A stretch of 64,000 nt of DNA, from the NCBI RefSeq assembly GCF_001586785.1, contig NZ_LUFH02000012.1, positions 1 through 64,000 on the forward strand. The letters run 5' to 3'. A program made the position numbers and the translations under genes. Shown piece by piece: positions 1-8,617 of the stretch (its first letter is position 1; each line of letters begins with the position of its first letter). The notes below the pieces were generated by a model, which did no database searches, was not told the DNA's origin, and saw only the letters and a list, made by a program, of their open reading frames with translations. Origin of the DNA: Sphaerospermopsis aphanizomenoides BCCUSP55. GTDB lineage: Bacteria; Cyanobacteriota; Cyanobacteriia; Cyanobacteriales; Nostocaceae.

Positions 1-44
<44 letters not shown>

Positions 45-212
45 TTAAGTTTGTTTTTAGCTCTATATATTTTTTAGACTCACCCAATCCCTCTCTTTCA
101 TCAGGTTTGGTTCGTCTTCCATTACTTTGACGAGGAATGGTCGTCTCTATTCTTTCAAAGTATTATTTTTTCTCGGTTCAGTTGTGTCGGGCGCTTTGCC
201 CTCACTCAAATT

Positions 213-242
213 AATATAGCAACTCTTTCTGGTTTTCGTCAA
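213..242 (-). promoter_or_regulatory. Probable sigma70-type promoter of the rRNA operon
   Basis: On the minus strand a -35 hexamer TTGACG (237-242) is followed by an 18-nt spacer and a -10 hexamer TATATT (213-218), pointing at the 16S gene. Transcription would begin near 205, giving a leader of about 160 nt. Both hexamers are near consensus, as expected for a stable-RNA promoter. No competing promoter as good was seen in the leader. Confidence 0.6.
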
Positions 243-342
243 GGGGTTTTTCAAACTTTTTTTTATCATGGACATTTTGCCGTGAATATTTACTGAAATC
301 CTTGTACAGTAAAACTTTCTAGCTTGCTTGCCCAAGGAGAGC

Positions 343-690
343 AAGAAACCAAGGCGTATTGTAAAATTTCGCCTAATCTATAAGACAAAAGGACTTAACT
401 TCTTCTAAATCAAAAAATATTCCCCCGTTTTGATAGCGTAGCGTGACGTAAGTCATGGGACAAGAAGCAGGGAGCAGGGGGAAAAAATAATTTATTTTTT
501 GGGAAATCATTTACGCACAAGAAACGAAACAACGAACCACGTTCTGGGTTCGCGTAGCTGTGCGTAGTACTCAGCAGTTCCCGAAGGGTAAGCGCAAAGA
601 ACACGAAGGAAAGGGGGTTTTAGAGAGTTCTTGCGTAAGTCCCAAATATACAAAGTATTCAAGGATGACTTTAAATCTAACTTAGGAGAT
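343..690. other. Intergenic region with dispersed repeats, no gene seen
   Basis: This stretch upstream of the rRNA promoter has no convincing coding sequence. It holds a copy of a dispersed element related to GCGTAGCGTGNCGTA (433-456), a short purine-rich run near 465-485, and possible MITE-type ends: GGACTTA at 391 and TTGCGTAAGTCC at 631-642. The two small minus-strand ORFs here have repeat-derived, non-protein-like content. Confidence 0.5.
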
Positions 691-725
691 AATTTTGTGA
701 AAAATTTGTTCCCTACATCAACTTC

Positions 726-1196
726 ATGGATTCTTTATCTATCAACTATCTGCTAGAAGACTTAAAAAACCCCGATGTTAACGTCCGCGAAGAAGCAACA
801 CGCAAAATTTGGCGGTTCTGGTTTCAGCAAAAGGGAGTATATGGACTAGAAAAAATTGATTACAGTCAAAAGCTAATAGATGCTGGAAAACTTACTGCTG
901 CGGAAGCAGTATTAACCGTACTCATTCAAGCACAACCAGATTTTGCTGAAGCCTGGAACCGTAGAGCTTTTTTATATTACAGTATAGGCAATTATCAGAA
1001 ATCTCTATCTGACTGTCAGATGGTTATCCAACTAAATCCAGTACATTTTGGCGCACTTCATGGCATGGGCTTGTGTTACGCTGCTTCGGGAAAATATGCT
1101 GAAGCCATCCAAGCTTTTCAACAAGCGTTAGTCATTCAACCCTATTCATTAGTAAATCAAAAATTGATACTCGAATGTACACTTAAGCTCAGTTAA
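726..1196 (+). CDS. Small TPR-repeat protein
   Basis: A 156-residue protein. The first 45 residues are charged and resemble cyanobacterial TPR proteins of the 'NPDVNVREEAT' type. Residues about 45-150 form three tetratricopeptide units, recognised by A-AW-RA-Y--G-Y--A and A---P motifs (for example AEAWNRRAFLY near 80 and GKYAEAI near 122). TPRs bind partner proteins; the partner is unknown. No signal peptide. A good AGGAG at 684-688 sits not before this ATG but before a GTG at 697, which opens a 19-codon ORF in another frame and overlaps this start. That ORF may couple translation, or the true start may differ. Confidence 0.75.
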   Translation: MDSLSINYLLEDLKNPDVNVREEATRKIWRFWFQQKGVYGLEKIDYSQKLIDAGKLTAAEAVLTVLIQAQPDFAEAWNRRAFLYYSIGNYQKSLSDCQMVIQLNPVHFGALHGMGLCYAASGKYAEAIQAFQQALVIQPYSLVNQKLILECTLKLS

Positions 1197-1360
1197 ACAT
1201 AGAAAACAGAATTTATCCAAGTATGTGTCGCTATCTATGTAGTCTTTGTTGAAACATCTAAACTATAAATTTATATTATGGTAATTAATTTTAAAAAACA
1301 TTAATATAAATTGTTTTTAGGTTGAATTTATATATAACACTACTAAGCTGAAGCATACAT

Positions 1361-1735
1361 TTACAAGCTTTCCAAATAACTCAAAAGATCTGCCATTTCT
1401 TGAGGACTGGGCTGGAATTTTGGCATGGGAGGAGTTTCACCACTGATAACTTGGTGAATCAACTCATACCGAGATTTACGCTTGGAGACCGTTTGTAAGC
1501 TTGGACCTACTAGTCCATTTGCTTCTAAACCGTGACACCCAGCACAGTTGATTTGAAAGATAGCTTTTCCCTGTACTGGGTTTCCTAGCCGTGATACAAC
1601 GCTCTTGATGTATGGATCAGAGGCTTGAATGATCTGAACGCCAAAAATGACCAAAGGTATTGCTATGAGTATCGCTAAAGCCGACAAAGCGATCCACTGA
1701 ATCAAAGTTTCAGGTTTGGTAAGCTGGTTATCCAA
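1361..1735 (-). CDS. cytM: Cytochrome cM-like membrane-anchored c-type cytochrome
   Basis: A 124-residue monohaem cytochrome c. Residues 12-36 form one uncleaved N-terminal membrane helix. The haem motif CAGCH lies at 64-68 and the likely axial Met at 104 in TPPMPKF. Length, anchor, the DPYIKSV linker and the C-terminal PQEMADLLSYLE helix fit cytochrome cM, a conserved cyanobacterial electron carrier implicated in modulating respiration and photosynthesis under stress. It faces the lumen or periplasm. It is divergent from petG just upstream, consistent with an electron-transport neighbourhood. The alternative, cytochrome c6 (PetJ), is less likely because that protein is soluble with a cleaved signal. 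Confidence 0.75.
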   Translation of the reverse strand: MDNQLTKPETLIQWIALSALAILIAIPLVIFGVQIIQASDPYIKSVVSRLGNPVQGKAIFQINCAGCHGLEANGLVGPSLQTVSKRKSRYELIHQVISGETPPMPKFQPSPQEMADLLSYLESL

Positions 1736-1944
1736 AAGGTTTGCTTTTACAGTCTAGGTGTACAAAAAACTTTTCATTTCCTACACATAGCTTAAAATTT
1801 CTTGATTGTACCTGCAAGCACAGATGAAAATTTTTATATAGTATTTACATTCTAAAAACGGTGTAGAGCGTGGGATTGATGCTGAATTTGGTAAAATTAA
1901 AAACGGGAAACAAATGTTGAATAATTGTAAAGAGGAGAGTTACA

Positions 1945-2058
1945 GTGGTTGAACCCTTGCTGTCAGGTATAGTTCTTGGTCTTATTTTCGTGACTCTGAG
2001 CGGACTTTTTTACGCTGCCTATAGGCAATATAAGCGTCCCACTGAGTTGGGCGGCTAA
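1945..2058 (+). CDS. petG: Cytochrome b6f complex subunit V (PetG)
   Basis: A 37-residue protein. It begins V-V-E-P-L-L-S-G, has one membrane helix ([17 protein letters not shown]) and ends in a basic Y-K-R-P tail with TELGG, matching PetG throughout. The start is GTG at 1945 with AGAGGAGAG at 1931-1939 as ribosome-binding site; no ATG is available. PetG is an essential small subunit of the b6f complex, lying at the edge of the dimer in thylakoid membranes. A Lys-to-Arg change (YRQYKRP) is the only notable difference from the usual form. Monocistronic, divergent from cytM. Confidence 0.95.
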   Translation: MVEPLLSGIVLGLIFVTLSGLFYAAYRQYKRPTELGG

Positions 2059-2207
2059 AACTGGGCTAGGAGTGAGATGAGGAAGATGGGGGTAGGAGGA
2101 GGATAATTTTACTTTTTCCCTCTCTTGTTCCCCCTTCTTTCTTGGTAATCCCTGATTTCATGAATCTATCTTAAGTGTCGCAAGAGGACTCCCGCTACAC
2201 TGCTAGG

Positions 2208-2777
2208 TTAGCGGGGGAGTGACATTTCGTTTGATGTCAAGGTGCTGTAGAAAGTCAATGCTGTGTTTCCATAAACTTTTTGATGGCATATTTCCCAACC
2301 AGGGATTTCTGGTGGTGTAAAATTTTGGGGACTATGTTCGACGGCTATTTCTCCATGAGCATCTAAAAGTTGATATTGAGCGATCGCTTCTAAAACTGGT
2401 TCATATAATCCACTGGCATAAGGCGGATCAAAGTATATTTTGTCAAATTTTTGACCTGATAACTTTTTCAAATGGTTTAGTAAATTTCCCTTTAATATTT
2501 GATAATTCTGCTCTTTTTTAGCTACCTGCTGCCAATTTTGCTGGATAACTGCACAAGCTCGACTGGATAGTTCAATTCCTACTACTAAGCTGGCTCCTCT
2601 ACACAAAGCTTCTGCACCCATTGAACCACTACCGGCGCATAAATCTAACCAGCAACAACCATCTATTTTGCCCTGCCAAATATTAAAAACTGCCTCCCGT
2701 ACTCGCGCACTGGTGGGTCTAGTTTCTTTTCCTGGTAAAGTTTTTAGCAGCCGATTCCCATAAATTCTCAGACTCAT
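2208..2777 (-). CDS. rsmD: 16S rRNA (guanine(966)-N2)-methyltransferase RsmD
   Basis: A 189-residue class I SAM-dependent methyltransferase. RPTSARVREAVFN (20-32) is the RsmD family signature. The SAM loop is LDLCAGSGSMG (44-54) and the catalytic N2-methylase motif is DPPY (117-120). RsmD methylates G966 of 16S rRNA in assembled 30S subunits. The length is normal for the family. It lies downstream of hisH on the same strand with a 66-nt gap, so co-transcription is possible. A tail of about ten residues after STLTS appears non-conserved. Confidence 0.93.
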   Translation of the reverse strand: MSLRIYGNRLLKTLPGKETRPTSARVREAVFNIWQGKIDGCCWLDLCAGSGSMGAEALCRGASLVVGIELSSRACAVIQQNWQQVAKKEQNYQILKGNLLNHLKKLSGQKFDKIYFDPPYASGLYEPVLEAIAQYQLLDAHGEIAVEHSPQNFTPPEIPGWEICHQKVYGNTALTFYSTLTSNEMSLPR

Positions 2778-2843
2778 TATTTATTGATCATTAGTCATTG
2801 GTTTTGAGTTTTAAACAACTGACCAGCATATTGCAAATTTTTA

Positions 2844-3479
2844 TTAAGCAGGAATTTTTTCGCGGACTTGAGCCACAAAATTAGATAAAACTTGCAAACC
2901 TATATTAGAGGATTTTTCTGGGTGGAATTGAACTGCCATGAGATTTTCATGAGCGATCGCAGCTGTGACAGTTTGACTACCATGAGTAACTGTGGCAGCT
3001 CGAATGTGTGGTTCAATTGGGTCAACATAGTAGGAATGGACAAAATAAACCCAAGGTTGGGAAGGTAAATGCTCCCACAAAATGCTTTTTGGCTGCGTGA
3101 GTTGCAGTTGATTCCAACCCATGTGAGGAATAGCAATACTTGGTTCTGGATGAAAACGACGAACTTTTCCCCTCACAATTCCTAGACCTGGTTGATTTCC
3201 TTCGGCGCTGGATTCAAAGAGAATTTGCAGTCCTAGACAAATACCCAAGAACGGTTTACCAGAAGCGATCGCATCTTTAATTGGTTGTTCTAAACCACGC
3301 GCTCGCAAATGTTGCACTGCTGGATCAAATGCTCCCACTCCAGGCAAAACTATTGCATCTGCTTGTTCTAATTCCTTGGCAGAATGAGTTACTTTAGGAG
3401 TTGCCCCAGCTTTTTCTAAGCCTTTACAGACTGAGTGCAAATTTCCCATGTCATAATCTACGACCGCAATCACTGGCAT
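2844..3479 (-). CDS. hisH: Imidazole glycerol phosphate synthase, glutaminase subunit HisH
   Basis: A 211-residue class I glutamine amidotransferase. The catalytic triad is visible: Cys81 in GICLGLQ, His186 and Glu188 in QFHPEKS. The N-terminus VVDYDMGNLHSV is the HisH signature. With HisF it converts PRFAR to imidazole glycerol phosphate and AICAR in histidine synthesis, passing ammonia through the HisF barrel. HisF is not nearby, as is usual in cyanobacteria, where his genes are scattered. Start ATG at 3479. A GCGATCGC site lies inside the gene. Confidence 0.96.
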   Translation of the reverse strand: MPVIAVVDYDMGNLHSVCKGLEKAGATPKVTHSAKELEQADAIVLPGVGAFDPAVQHLRARGLEQPIKDAIASGKPFLGICLGLQILFESSAEGNQPGLGIVRGKVRRFHPEPSIAIPHMGWNQLQLTQPKSILWEHLPSQPWVYFVHSYYVDPIEPHIRAATVTHGSQTVTAAIAHENLMAVQFHPEKSSNIGLQVLSNFVAQVREKIPA

Positions 3480-3543
3480 TTACCTGCTCCTTGTAATTTT
3501 ATTAGGGAAGGTATTTATATTCTAATTCTAAATAATATTAGTT

Positions 3544-4095
3544 ATGCATAAAAAAATACTATTAACTTCTTTTGACACTTGGCTGAGTGATCAAGAATCA
3601 AATTCTTCTGATGATTTGTTAATCGAACTAGCCAAAATGGCTGATATCTCTGATGATTTAATTTTTTGCCGACGACTACCTGTAGATGTTGCGCTTGCTA
3701 GTTCTCGCGTCATTGCCAAAATCAATGAAGTCAAACCTGATTATGTTATCTGTTGTGGTATGGCAGCAAGTCGCACAAAATTAAGTGTGGAAGTCAGTGC
3801 CAGTATCATGTCTGTACAGGCTACGGATATTGCATCTCAAGATCATACAGAAAATTTTTTGCAAACTAATGTTGATGTTGAACAATTAGTGGAGGGAACA
3901 GCAGCGGTAAATATCAGCTATGACTGTGGTGGATTTGTATGTGAAGGACTTTATTATTCAGTATTAGACTACCTCCGTCAAGCTAAACCACCTATTCCCT
4001 GCCTCTTTATTCATGTCCCAATTCTGAATCAAGAAAATTTGATAGGCATTGTTGCTGATTTTGTTTTCATGATTAAAAAACTGATAATTACTTAA
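3544..4095 (+). CDS. Pyroglutamyl-peptidase I-like (peptidase C15 family) protein
   Basis: A 183-residue protein with the C15 cysteine peptidase layout: Glu83 in SRTKLSVE, Cys133 in DCGGFVCEG and His157 in FIHVP, corresponding to the Glu/Cys/His triad of pyroglutamyl peptidase I. The family removes N-terminal pyroglutamate from peptides in the cytoplasm. It is shorter than classical Pcp (about 200-215 residues), and the N-terminal GF-P loop is replaced by SFDTWLSD, so substrate specificity may differ. Start ATG at 3544, divergent from hisH with a 64-nt gap. Confidence 0.8.
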   Translation: MHKKILLTSFDTWLSDQESNSSDDLLIELAKMADISDDLIFCRRLPVDVALASSRVIAKINEVKPDYVICCGMAASRTKLSVEVSASIMSVQATDIASQDHTENFLQTNVDVEQLVEGTAAVNISYDCGGFVCEGLYYSVLDYLRQAKPPIPCLFIHVPILNQENLIGIVADFVFMIKKLIIT

Positions 4096-4183
4096 TGAAG
4101 GTAGGAAGCAGAAGACACTCAGTCCAGATTTTTTGATGTAGAATGCCTTCAACTGCGAATAATAAAGCGGTTTATCATTGTTA

Positions 4184-5572
4184 ATGTTTAATTTTAAATT
4201 GTCTATGTCGTTACTCTTACTCGGTTTGACACTAGCTCAAGTAACTCTAATCACACAATCACCTGAAGAAGTAGTACAACCACAAGAAGTCAGGGCTTTA
4301 CCAGGACAGTTAGATACTGTGCCGGTCTTTAATAGCAATAGCCCAGAGTTGGTATTAAAAGAAGGAATTTTACTTTCTACTTTTCCCCCGAATGGTAAAA
4401 AAGTACCATCGGCACATTTAGATTTTCCGTTTCAGGGACGGTTTGATGTTTTTTCCCATCATGTTGCCAAAGCTGATCCACCAGAAAATTTACGTTCCCT
4501 GTATTTAGGTATCATTTTGCATAACCCTGGTACTCAACCAGTAAAAGTGAATATATTGCAGGGAGCAAGTTATTTAAGTCAACCGGATGCACCATTTATT
4601 CCCTTACCTTCTGTTCTGCCCAATAATTCAGGCGTAGTGTTTGCAGGCCCTGGTAGTCGAGTGATGTCTGATGTATTGAGGGGAAGACGACAAAATATTT
4701 TCCCTCCGCAAATTGTCATTCCGCCTGGGAAAAGTCAGATGTTATTAAATCTACCAATTCCCGTCAAAGGATTGAATCCACCATTGAATGGACGCTCTTC
4801 TTTTATGCGTTTACAAAGCAGTGGTACTGTCTATGCTGCTAGTCTGGCTATGTTTGCACCCACAAATAATGATGGTAGTGAACGTGCGCCAACTTTAGCA
4901 GAATGGCAAAATTTACTTGATAATGGAGAATTATCCACACCCAGAGATAAAGTCCCTACTCCTTTGGAGGATACTAGTAAACCCAGAATTTATGGACGAG
5001 TCGCAGGTGTAGCGCGTGGTTCAGTGTGGCGATCGCTGTTGGTAGATAATCCTCAAACCAAATATTTAACTATTCCCCAACCAGGTCAAGCTTTGTCATA
5101 TCCTCTGAGTTCACTACATGGAGGTACTTTAGGAACTGGTCAAATTCAAAGCGCAAATATGTTAGTGCGTTATCCTGATACAGCTTATCGCGCTCATGGC
5201 AATTATGGAATTCAATATAGTCTCAAATTGCCTTTATACAACAAGACGCAAAACCAACAAACAGTGAGTGTGTCGCTGCAAACACCAATCAAAGAAGATA
5301 AATTAAGCAAATCAGGATTACGGTTTTTCACCACACCAGCGCGTCAGGTTTTCTTTCGGGGAACAGTGCGGGTTAGGTATCAAGATAATCAAGGTAAACC
5401 AAAAACGGAATTTGTGCATTTAGTCCAAACTAGAGGAGAACCAGGTCAACCTTTAGCGTTATTAAATATGAAACCAGGCGATCGCTCTTTAGTAGAAGTA
5501 GACTTTCTCTATCCTCCTGATGCTTCACCACCACAAGTTTTAACCGTTTCAACTCAAGGTGAAAATAGGTAA
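4184..5572 (+). CDS. DUF3370 family exported protein
   Basis: About 462 residues. A hydrophobic N-terminus (LSMSLLLLGLTLAQVTLI) acts as signal peptide or anchor. The conserved body includes QEVRALPGQLD, FQGRFDVFSHH, LYLGIILHNPG and the later RIYGRVAGVARG and GNYGIQYSLKLPLYN motifs that mark the DUF3370 family, which is essentially cyanobacterial and of unknown function. Many DNFPL/NYG-type motifs suggest a beta-rich envelope protein. The open frame extends to a TTG at 4178, but the ATG at 4184 is the more natural start. A GCGATCGC site lies near 5030. No enzyme motif is visible. Confidence 0.75.
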   Translation: MFNFKLSMSLLLLGLTLAQVTLITQSPEEVVQPQEVRALPGQLDTVPVFNSNSPELVLKEGILLSTFPPNGKKVPSAHLDFPFQGRFDVFSHHVAKADPPENLRSLYLGIILHNPGTQPVKVNILQGASYLSQPDAPFIPLPSVLPNNSGVVFAGPGSRVMSDVLRGRRQNIFPPQIVIPPGKSQMLLNLPIPVKGLNPPLNGRSSFMRLQSSGTVYAASLAMFAPTNNDGSERAPTLAEWQNLLDNGELSTPRDKVPTPLEDTSKPRIYGRVAGVARGSVWRSLLVDNPQTKYLTIPQPGQALSYPLSSLHGGTLGTGQIQSANMLVRYPDTAYRAHGNYGIQYSLKLPLYNKTQNQQTVSVSLQTPIKEDKLSKSGLRFFTTPARQVFFRGTVRVRYQDNQGKPKTEFVHLVQTRGEPGQPLALLNMKPGDRSLVEVDFLYPPDASPPQVLTVSTQGENR

Positions 5573-5720
5573 CATTTTGACACTCACCGACCTGAAGGTG
5601 CGGTGATTCTTGGTTCAACGAGTCCACTTAGACTAGATCCCTTGCGGTGTCTAACAAGGGAGGTGGTTCTCTCCCCAAGCGTTAACTTTCCTCCAGCGGG
5701 CGAGGTAGTTGCATCAGAGC
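5573..5720. mobile_element. Possible relic of an IS200/IS605-type element end
   Basis: Just after the DUF3370 stop codon there is an interrupted hairpin (CACCG-ACCT-GA-AGGT-G-CGGTG, about 5583-5603), followed by 'TTGGTTCAACGAGTCCACTT' and a CTCCAGCGGGCGAGG segment. I associate this arrangement with the non-coding tail behind TnpB genes in Nostocales, but the assignment rests on memory. No transposase reading frame remains. The rest of the gap to 5950 shows a TTCGACTTCGCTCA repeat at 5754-5767 and no gene. Confidence 0.35.
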
Positions 5721-5956
5721 AAATTTTGTTTGAGTTTAAATTCTGTGTCGTGTTTCGACTTCGCTCAACACAAGTCTAGTTCCCATGAAGATTTTACCTA
5801 TTCCTGGGAAGGAACTAGAACTATGGAATAGAACCCCATATCTTCAATTGTCAAGGTACAGATTGCTGTTAGGCAGTTAGGTTTTTATACAGGTTGATTA
5901 CCGTTCCTGTTAGGATGATTATATCACAAGTTACTGAAGCGTAAACGCTTCAACTA

Positions 5957-6071
5957 GCTTTCATCCCTTGCCTAAAGGACGGTTAAGTTTTTACGCCACG
6001 CTCCAAAACTTAACCGTTCGGCTGACGCTCACGGCGAAGCCTCAAGGGTTTTCAGCCTATTTTCTTATAAG
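5957..6071. mobile_element. IS-end-like repeat, copy A (upstream of the Uma2 gene)
   Basis: It starts GCTTTCATCCC, contains a long hairpin (GGTTAAGTTTT ... AAAACTTAACC, 5981-6014) and ends TTTTCAGCCTATTTTCTTATAA. The same start and end recur in copy B (6715-6808). This terminal pattern resembles palindrome-containing ends of IS200/IS605 elements or the small non-autonomous elements derived from them. Confidence 0.5.
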
Positions 6072-6107
6072 TGTTTAACCACAGAGAATATCAGGAGGAG
6101 ATTGTCA

Positions 6108-6701
6108 ATGATTGCAAGTTCTAGTTATAGCTATATTTCCCCTGAAGAATATCTCCACGAAGAAGAAACCAGTCCTGTTAAGCATGAATACAGACAGGGA
6201 CTGGTTTATGCAATGGCAGGTGCAAGCAATACTCATGTAATTATTGCCGGCAATATGTTTGCTATGCTGAGAAATCATCTGCGTGGAAGTGGATGTCAAG
6301 CTTATATATCAGATACCAAGGTACAAATTGAATCGCTCAATACCTATTACTACCCCGATGTAATAGTCAGTTGCGACGAAAGAGATAAAACCTTTAGCAA
6401 TTTTCTGTGTTATCCGTGTTTAATTGTAGAAGTCTTATCTTCCACCACAGAAGGATTTGATAGAGGTGATAAATTTGCTGATTACCGCAATATAGAGTCA
6501 CTACAAGAATATGTGTTGGTCAGCCAAAACCGGATGAATATAGAAATTTTTCGCCGTAACCCAGAGGGACAATGGGTGCTTTATCCTTATAAGCAAGGGA
6601 ATAATATACATCTAGCGAGTGTAGATTTTAATTGTGCTGTTATAGATGTGTATGAAGATGTAATTTTTGAATCATCACAAACAATATCATCTGCTGAATA
6701 A
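6108..6701 (+). CDS. Uma2 family (DUF820) PD-(D/E)XK-type putative endonuclease
   Basis: About 197 residues. The Uma2 core is visible: SPEEYLHEE at the N-terminus, YYYPDVIVSC carrying the acidic metal ligand, then LIVEVLSSTTEGFDRGDKFADYR with the E-(X)-K-like and helix elements. The family is vastly expanded in cyanobacteria and probably nuclease-like, but the biological role is unknown. Start ATG at 6108 is chosen over TTG at 6102 because AGGAGGAG (6093-6100) is spaced 7 nt from it. The gene is flanked by two related IS-end-like repeats (5957-6071 and 6715-6808), so it may have travelled as a cargo unit. Confidence 0.85.
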   Translation: MIASSSYSYISPEEYLHEEETSPVKHEYRQGLVYAMAGASNTHVIIAGNMFAMLRNHLRGSGCQAYISDTKVQIESLNTYYYPDVIVSCDERDKTFSNFLCYPCLIVEVLSSTTEGFDRGDKFADYRNIESLQEYVLVSQNRMNIEIFRRNPEGQWVLYPYKQGNNIHLASVDFNCAVIDVYEDVIFESSQTISSAE

Positions 6702-6714
6702 ATCCCCTCTTTTC

Positions 6715-6808
6715 GCTTTCATCCCAGGCTTAAAAGACATTAACACCTCAAAATTTTGAGGATTTTTAGGTATCAATTCCGGGTTTTTTAGCCTATTTTC
6801 TTATAAAG
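6715..6808. mobile_element. IS-end-like repeat, copy B (downstream of the Uma2 gene)
   Basis: Begins GCTTTCATCCC and ends TTTTTAGCCTATTTTCTTATAA, nearly identical at both ends to copy A. An internal hairpin CCTCAAAATTTTGAGG lies at about 6747-6762. The middle differs from copy A, as expected for two degenerate members of one small element family in direct orientation. Confidence 0.5.
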
Positions 6809-6844
6809 TAATTTAAGGAAACCAAAAACAAGTTTATACGGTAA

Positions 6845-7219
6845 GTGAATAGGTATCTGATTACAGGAATAGTTGCAACTGTTGTTTGGCAAGCTTTATC
6901 TGAGCAGGCTTGGACGCAGACTCCCCGTTGCATTTCCAGAAGCCTGCCTGAAGTTAACAGATCCTTCAATAGTTCGCAACAGAGCAATGTCATCGTTATT
7001 GGCAAAGTTCCAGAACGTCCTTATGTAGTTGTGATTCCCAGCAACTCAGACCAATTATTAAAGTTTGTCCGACGCTATGTAACTGATGCATTTCTAGCAC
7101 AGCACAAACTTGGGGCTTATGTTCATGCTGGAGGATTTACAAATCGAGGTGAGGCGGAATGCTTGTCTTCTTTCTTAAGATCCTACGGTTTGGATGCACG
7201 AGTTGTTTATTTTCACTAG
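6845..7219 (+). CDS. Small exported protein with SPOR-like C-terminus
   Basis: A 124-residue protein starting at GTG 6845. Residues 1-24 look like a signal peptide ending WTQT. Residues about 60-124 (YVVVIPSNSDQLL, AYVHAGGFTNRGEAECLSSFLRSYGLDARVVYF) have the alpha/beta rhythm of a SPOR domain: a strand, a helix in which residues are picked by 'F-NR-EAE', then a second strand. SPOR domains bind denuded peptidoglycan. This fits an envelope or periplasmic role but is an inference; one SPOR repeat only. The start is uncertain because no strong ribosome-binding site precedes it. Confidence 0.6.
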   Translation: MNRYLITGIVATVVWQALSEQAWTQTPRCISRSLPEVNRSFNSSQQSNVIVIGKVPERPYVVVIPSNSDQLLKFVRRYVTDAFLAQHKLGAYVHAGGFTNRGEAECLSSFLRSYGLDARVVYFH

Positions 7220-7305
7220 GAGGTAATTAACACTTAATAATAAATCGTGACCACTGTTCTATCTTCCTATTTCCCGGCCTGATACAGATAACACAACTAC
7301 TTTAT

Positions 7306-8136
7306 ATGAAAAATAAATGGGCTTTTAACTTAATTTTTATGATGGTTGGATTGGTTGGTACTCTTCATGCTTCTGCGGCTGATCCATTAAGGGTAAATAT
7401 TAATCGGTGGCTAGAGGTGCGCCGTCCCGTTGGACAAGTTTTTTATTCTCGTGGTCAAACGGTTAAAGCAGCCAGTAACGGCATGAGACTACAAGCAGTA
7501 GGGGATACAATTACTACAAAAGCGGGTTCTAGCGTGGTGCTAGGAATTGATATTGCTACTGGCTTAATTAAGGTTGCAGAAAATACAACTGTCACTATCC
7601 AAAAGTTGGAAACAGGAAATAAAGGTCAACGAATTACAGAACTTCAAGTTAAGTCTGGGCAAGTTAGTCTGCAAATTCGTCCGTTAACTCATGATACATC
7701 TCGTGTGGAGATTAAAACTCCGGCTGGTGTCGCTGGAGTCCGAGGAACTGAGTTTGGTGTGAGTGTACAGGACGATGGAAAAATGGGAGTTGGCACTAAA
7801 AAGGGTGCTGTCGCTACTTCTGCTCAAGGACAAACACAGTTAGTAAAAGCTGGGTTCCAAAATTTAACTATTCCTGGAGAACCGCCTTCTGTACCTGTTC
7901 CGTTACGGGAAGATACGAGTTTAAATGTGAGTCAACTTTTAGCTAATGGCGGACAAGTGAGGATTGTGGGTAATCTTGATCCAGTGAATCTGCTAATAAT
8001 TAATCAGCAACGTCAGATTATTGATGGGAGTGGCACATTTGATATTACTGTTCCTTTACCTCCTAATCGCAGAGTTGAAGCTGTGGTGACAACACCTTTA
8101 GGTAAGCAGCAATTGTATCAATTAGCAGTTCCTTAG
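7306..8136 (+). CDS. FecR-domain exported protein
   Basis: A 276-residue protein. Residues 1-25 are a signal peptide (FNLIFMMVGLVGTLHASAA). Residues about 40-190 form a FecR domain: LQAVGDTITTKAGSSVVLGID, VAENTTVTIQKLE, VEIKTPAGVAGVRGTEFGVSV, TKKGAVAT. In stand-alone proteins of this kind the domain is an extracytoplasmic beta-rich binding module rather than an anti-sigma regulator. Residues about 195-276 form a second beta-rich region. No sigma factor or TonB receptor is nearby, so iron signalling is not implied. It follows the SPOR-like gene on the same strand with an 86-nt gap. Confidence 0.8.
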   Translation: MKNKWAFNLIFMMVGLVGTLHASAADPLRVNINRWLEVRRPVGQVFYSRGQTVKAASNGMRLQAVGDTITTKAGSSVVLGIDIATGLIKVAENTTVTIQKLETGNKGQRITELQVKSGQVSLQIRPLTHDTSRVEIKTPAGVAGVRGTEFGVSVQDDGKMGVGTKKGAVATSAQGQTQLVKAGFQNLTIPGEPPSVPVPLREDTSLNVSQLLANGGQVRIVGNLDPVNLLIINQQRQIIDGSGTFDITVPLPPNRRVEAVVTTPLGKQQLYQLAVP

Positions 8137-8239
8137 TGATTTGGATGTCAGGATAATCGCTCAAGGTTGGCATTCATGACATATCTACAGAAAGCTAAAA
8201 TGGAATTAATATAAAGTCGCTGATCACAGGAATAAAACT

Positions 8240-8617
8240 ATGAATCCAGTATCTAATGGACAAGTTCCTATTTTTCGTAATGAACGTGGATTAACCATCA
8301 AAGGGACACGCATCACTATTTATGATGTCATGGATTTTCTGAAAGCTAATTATCCACCGAAGTTAATCAAAGATAAATTCAATCTTACAGATGATCAAAT
8401 CAATGAAGCTTTGTCCTATATTGAGAACAATAAAACTCAGGTAGAAGTTGAGTATCAAGAAGTTCTGCAAACTAGAAAAGAAATTCATCAATATTGGGAA
8501 GAACGCAACCGTGAACACTTTTCTAAACTAGCAACCAAGCCACGCAAGACGGAAAAAGAAGCTCTTTGGGCAAAACTTGAGCAGCAAAAAGCGCAACGGG
8601 CTGCAATAAAATTATGA
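8240..8617 (+). CDS. DUF433 antitoxin-like protein
   Basis: A 125-residue protein. Residues 10-65 (RGLTIKGTRITIYDVMDFLKAN--PKLIKDKFNLTDDQINEALSYI) are a DUF433 winged-helix/HTH module typical of antitoxins paired with DUF5615 or other PIN-like toxins. Residues 70-125 are a charged helical tail (EVEYQEVLQTRKEI-QYWEERNREH), probably the toxin-binding region. The stop codon overlaps the next ATG as ATGA (8614-8617), the usual translational coupling of a type II pair. Its partner is broken by two stop codons, so this antitoxin may be an orphan relic. Confidence 0.8.
   Translation: MNPVSNGQVPIFRNERGLTIKGTRITIYDVMDFLKANYPPKLIKDKFNLTDDQINEALSYIENNKTQVEVEYQEVLQTRKEIHQYWEERNREHFSKLATKPRKTEKEALWAKLEQQKAQRAAIKL

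Noticed and set aside
561-580. LexA-box-like AGTAC...GTTC near 566
   Set aside because: The half-sites are spaced by six bases instead of four, and it lies next to no SOS gene.
147-604. Two minus-strand ORFs in the rRNA upstream region
   Set aside because: They overlap the rRNA promoter/leader and repeat-rich DNA, show no protein-like composition, and have no ribosome-binding site.
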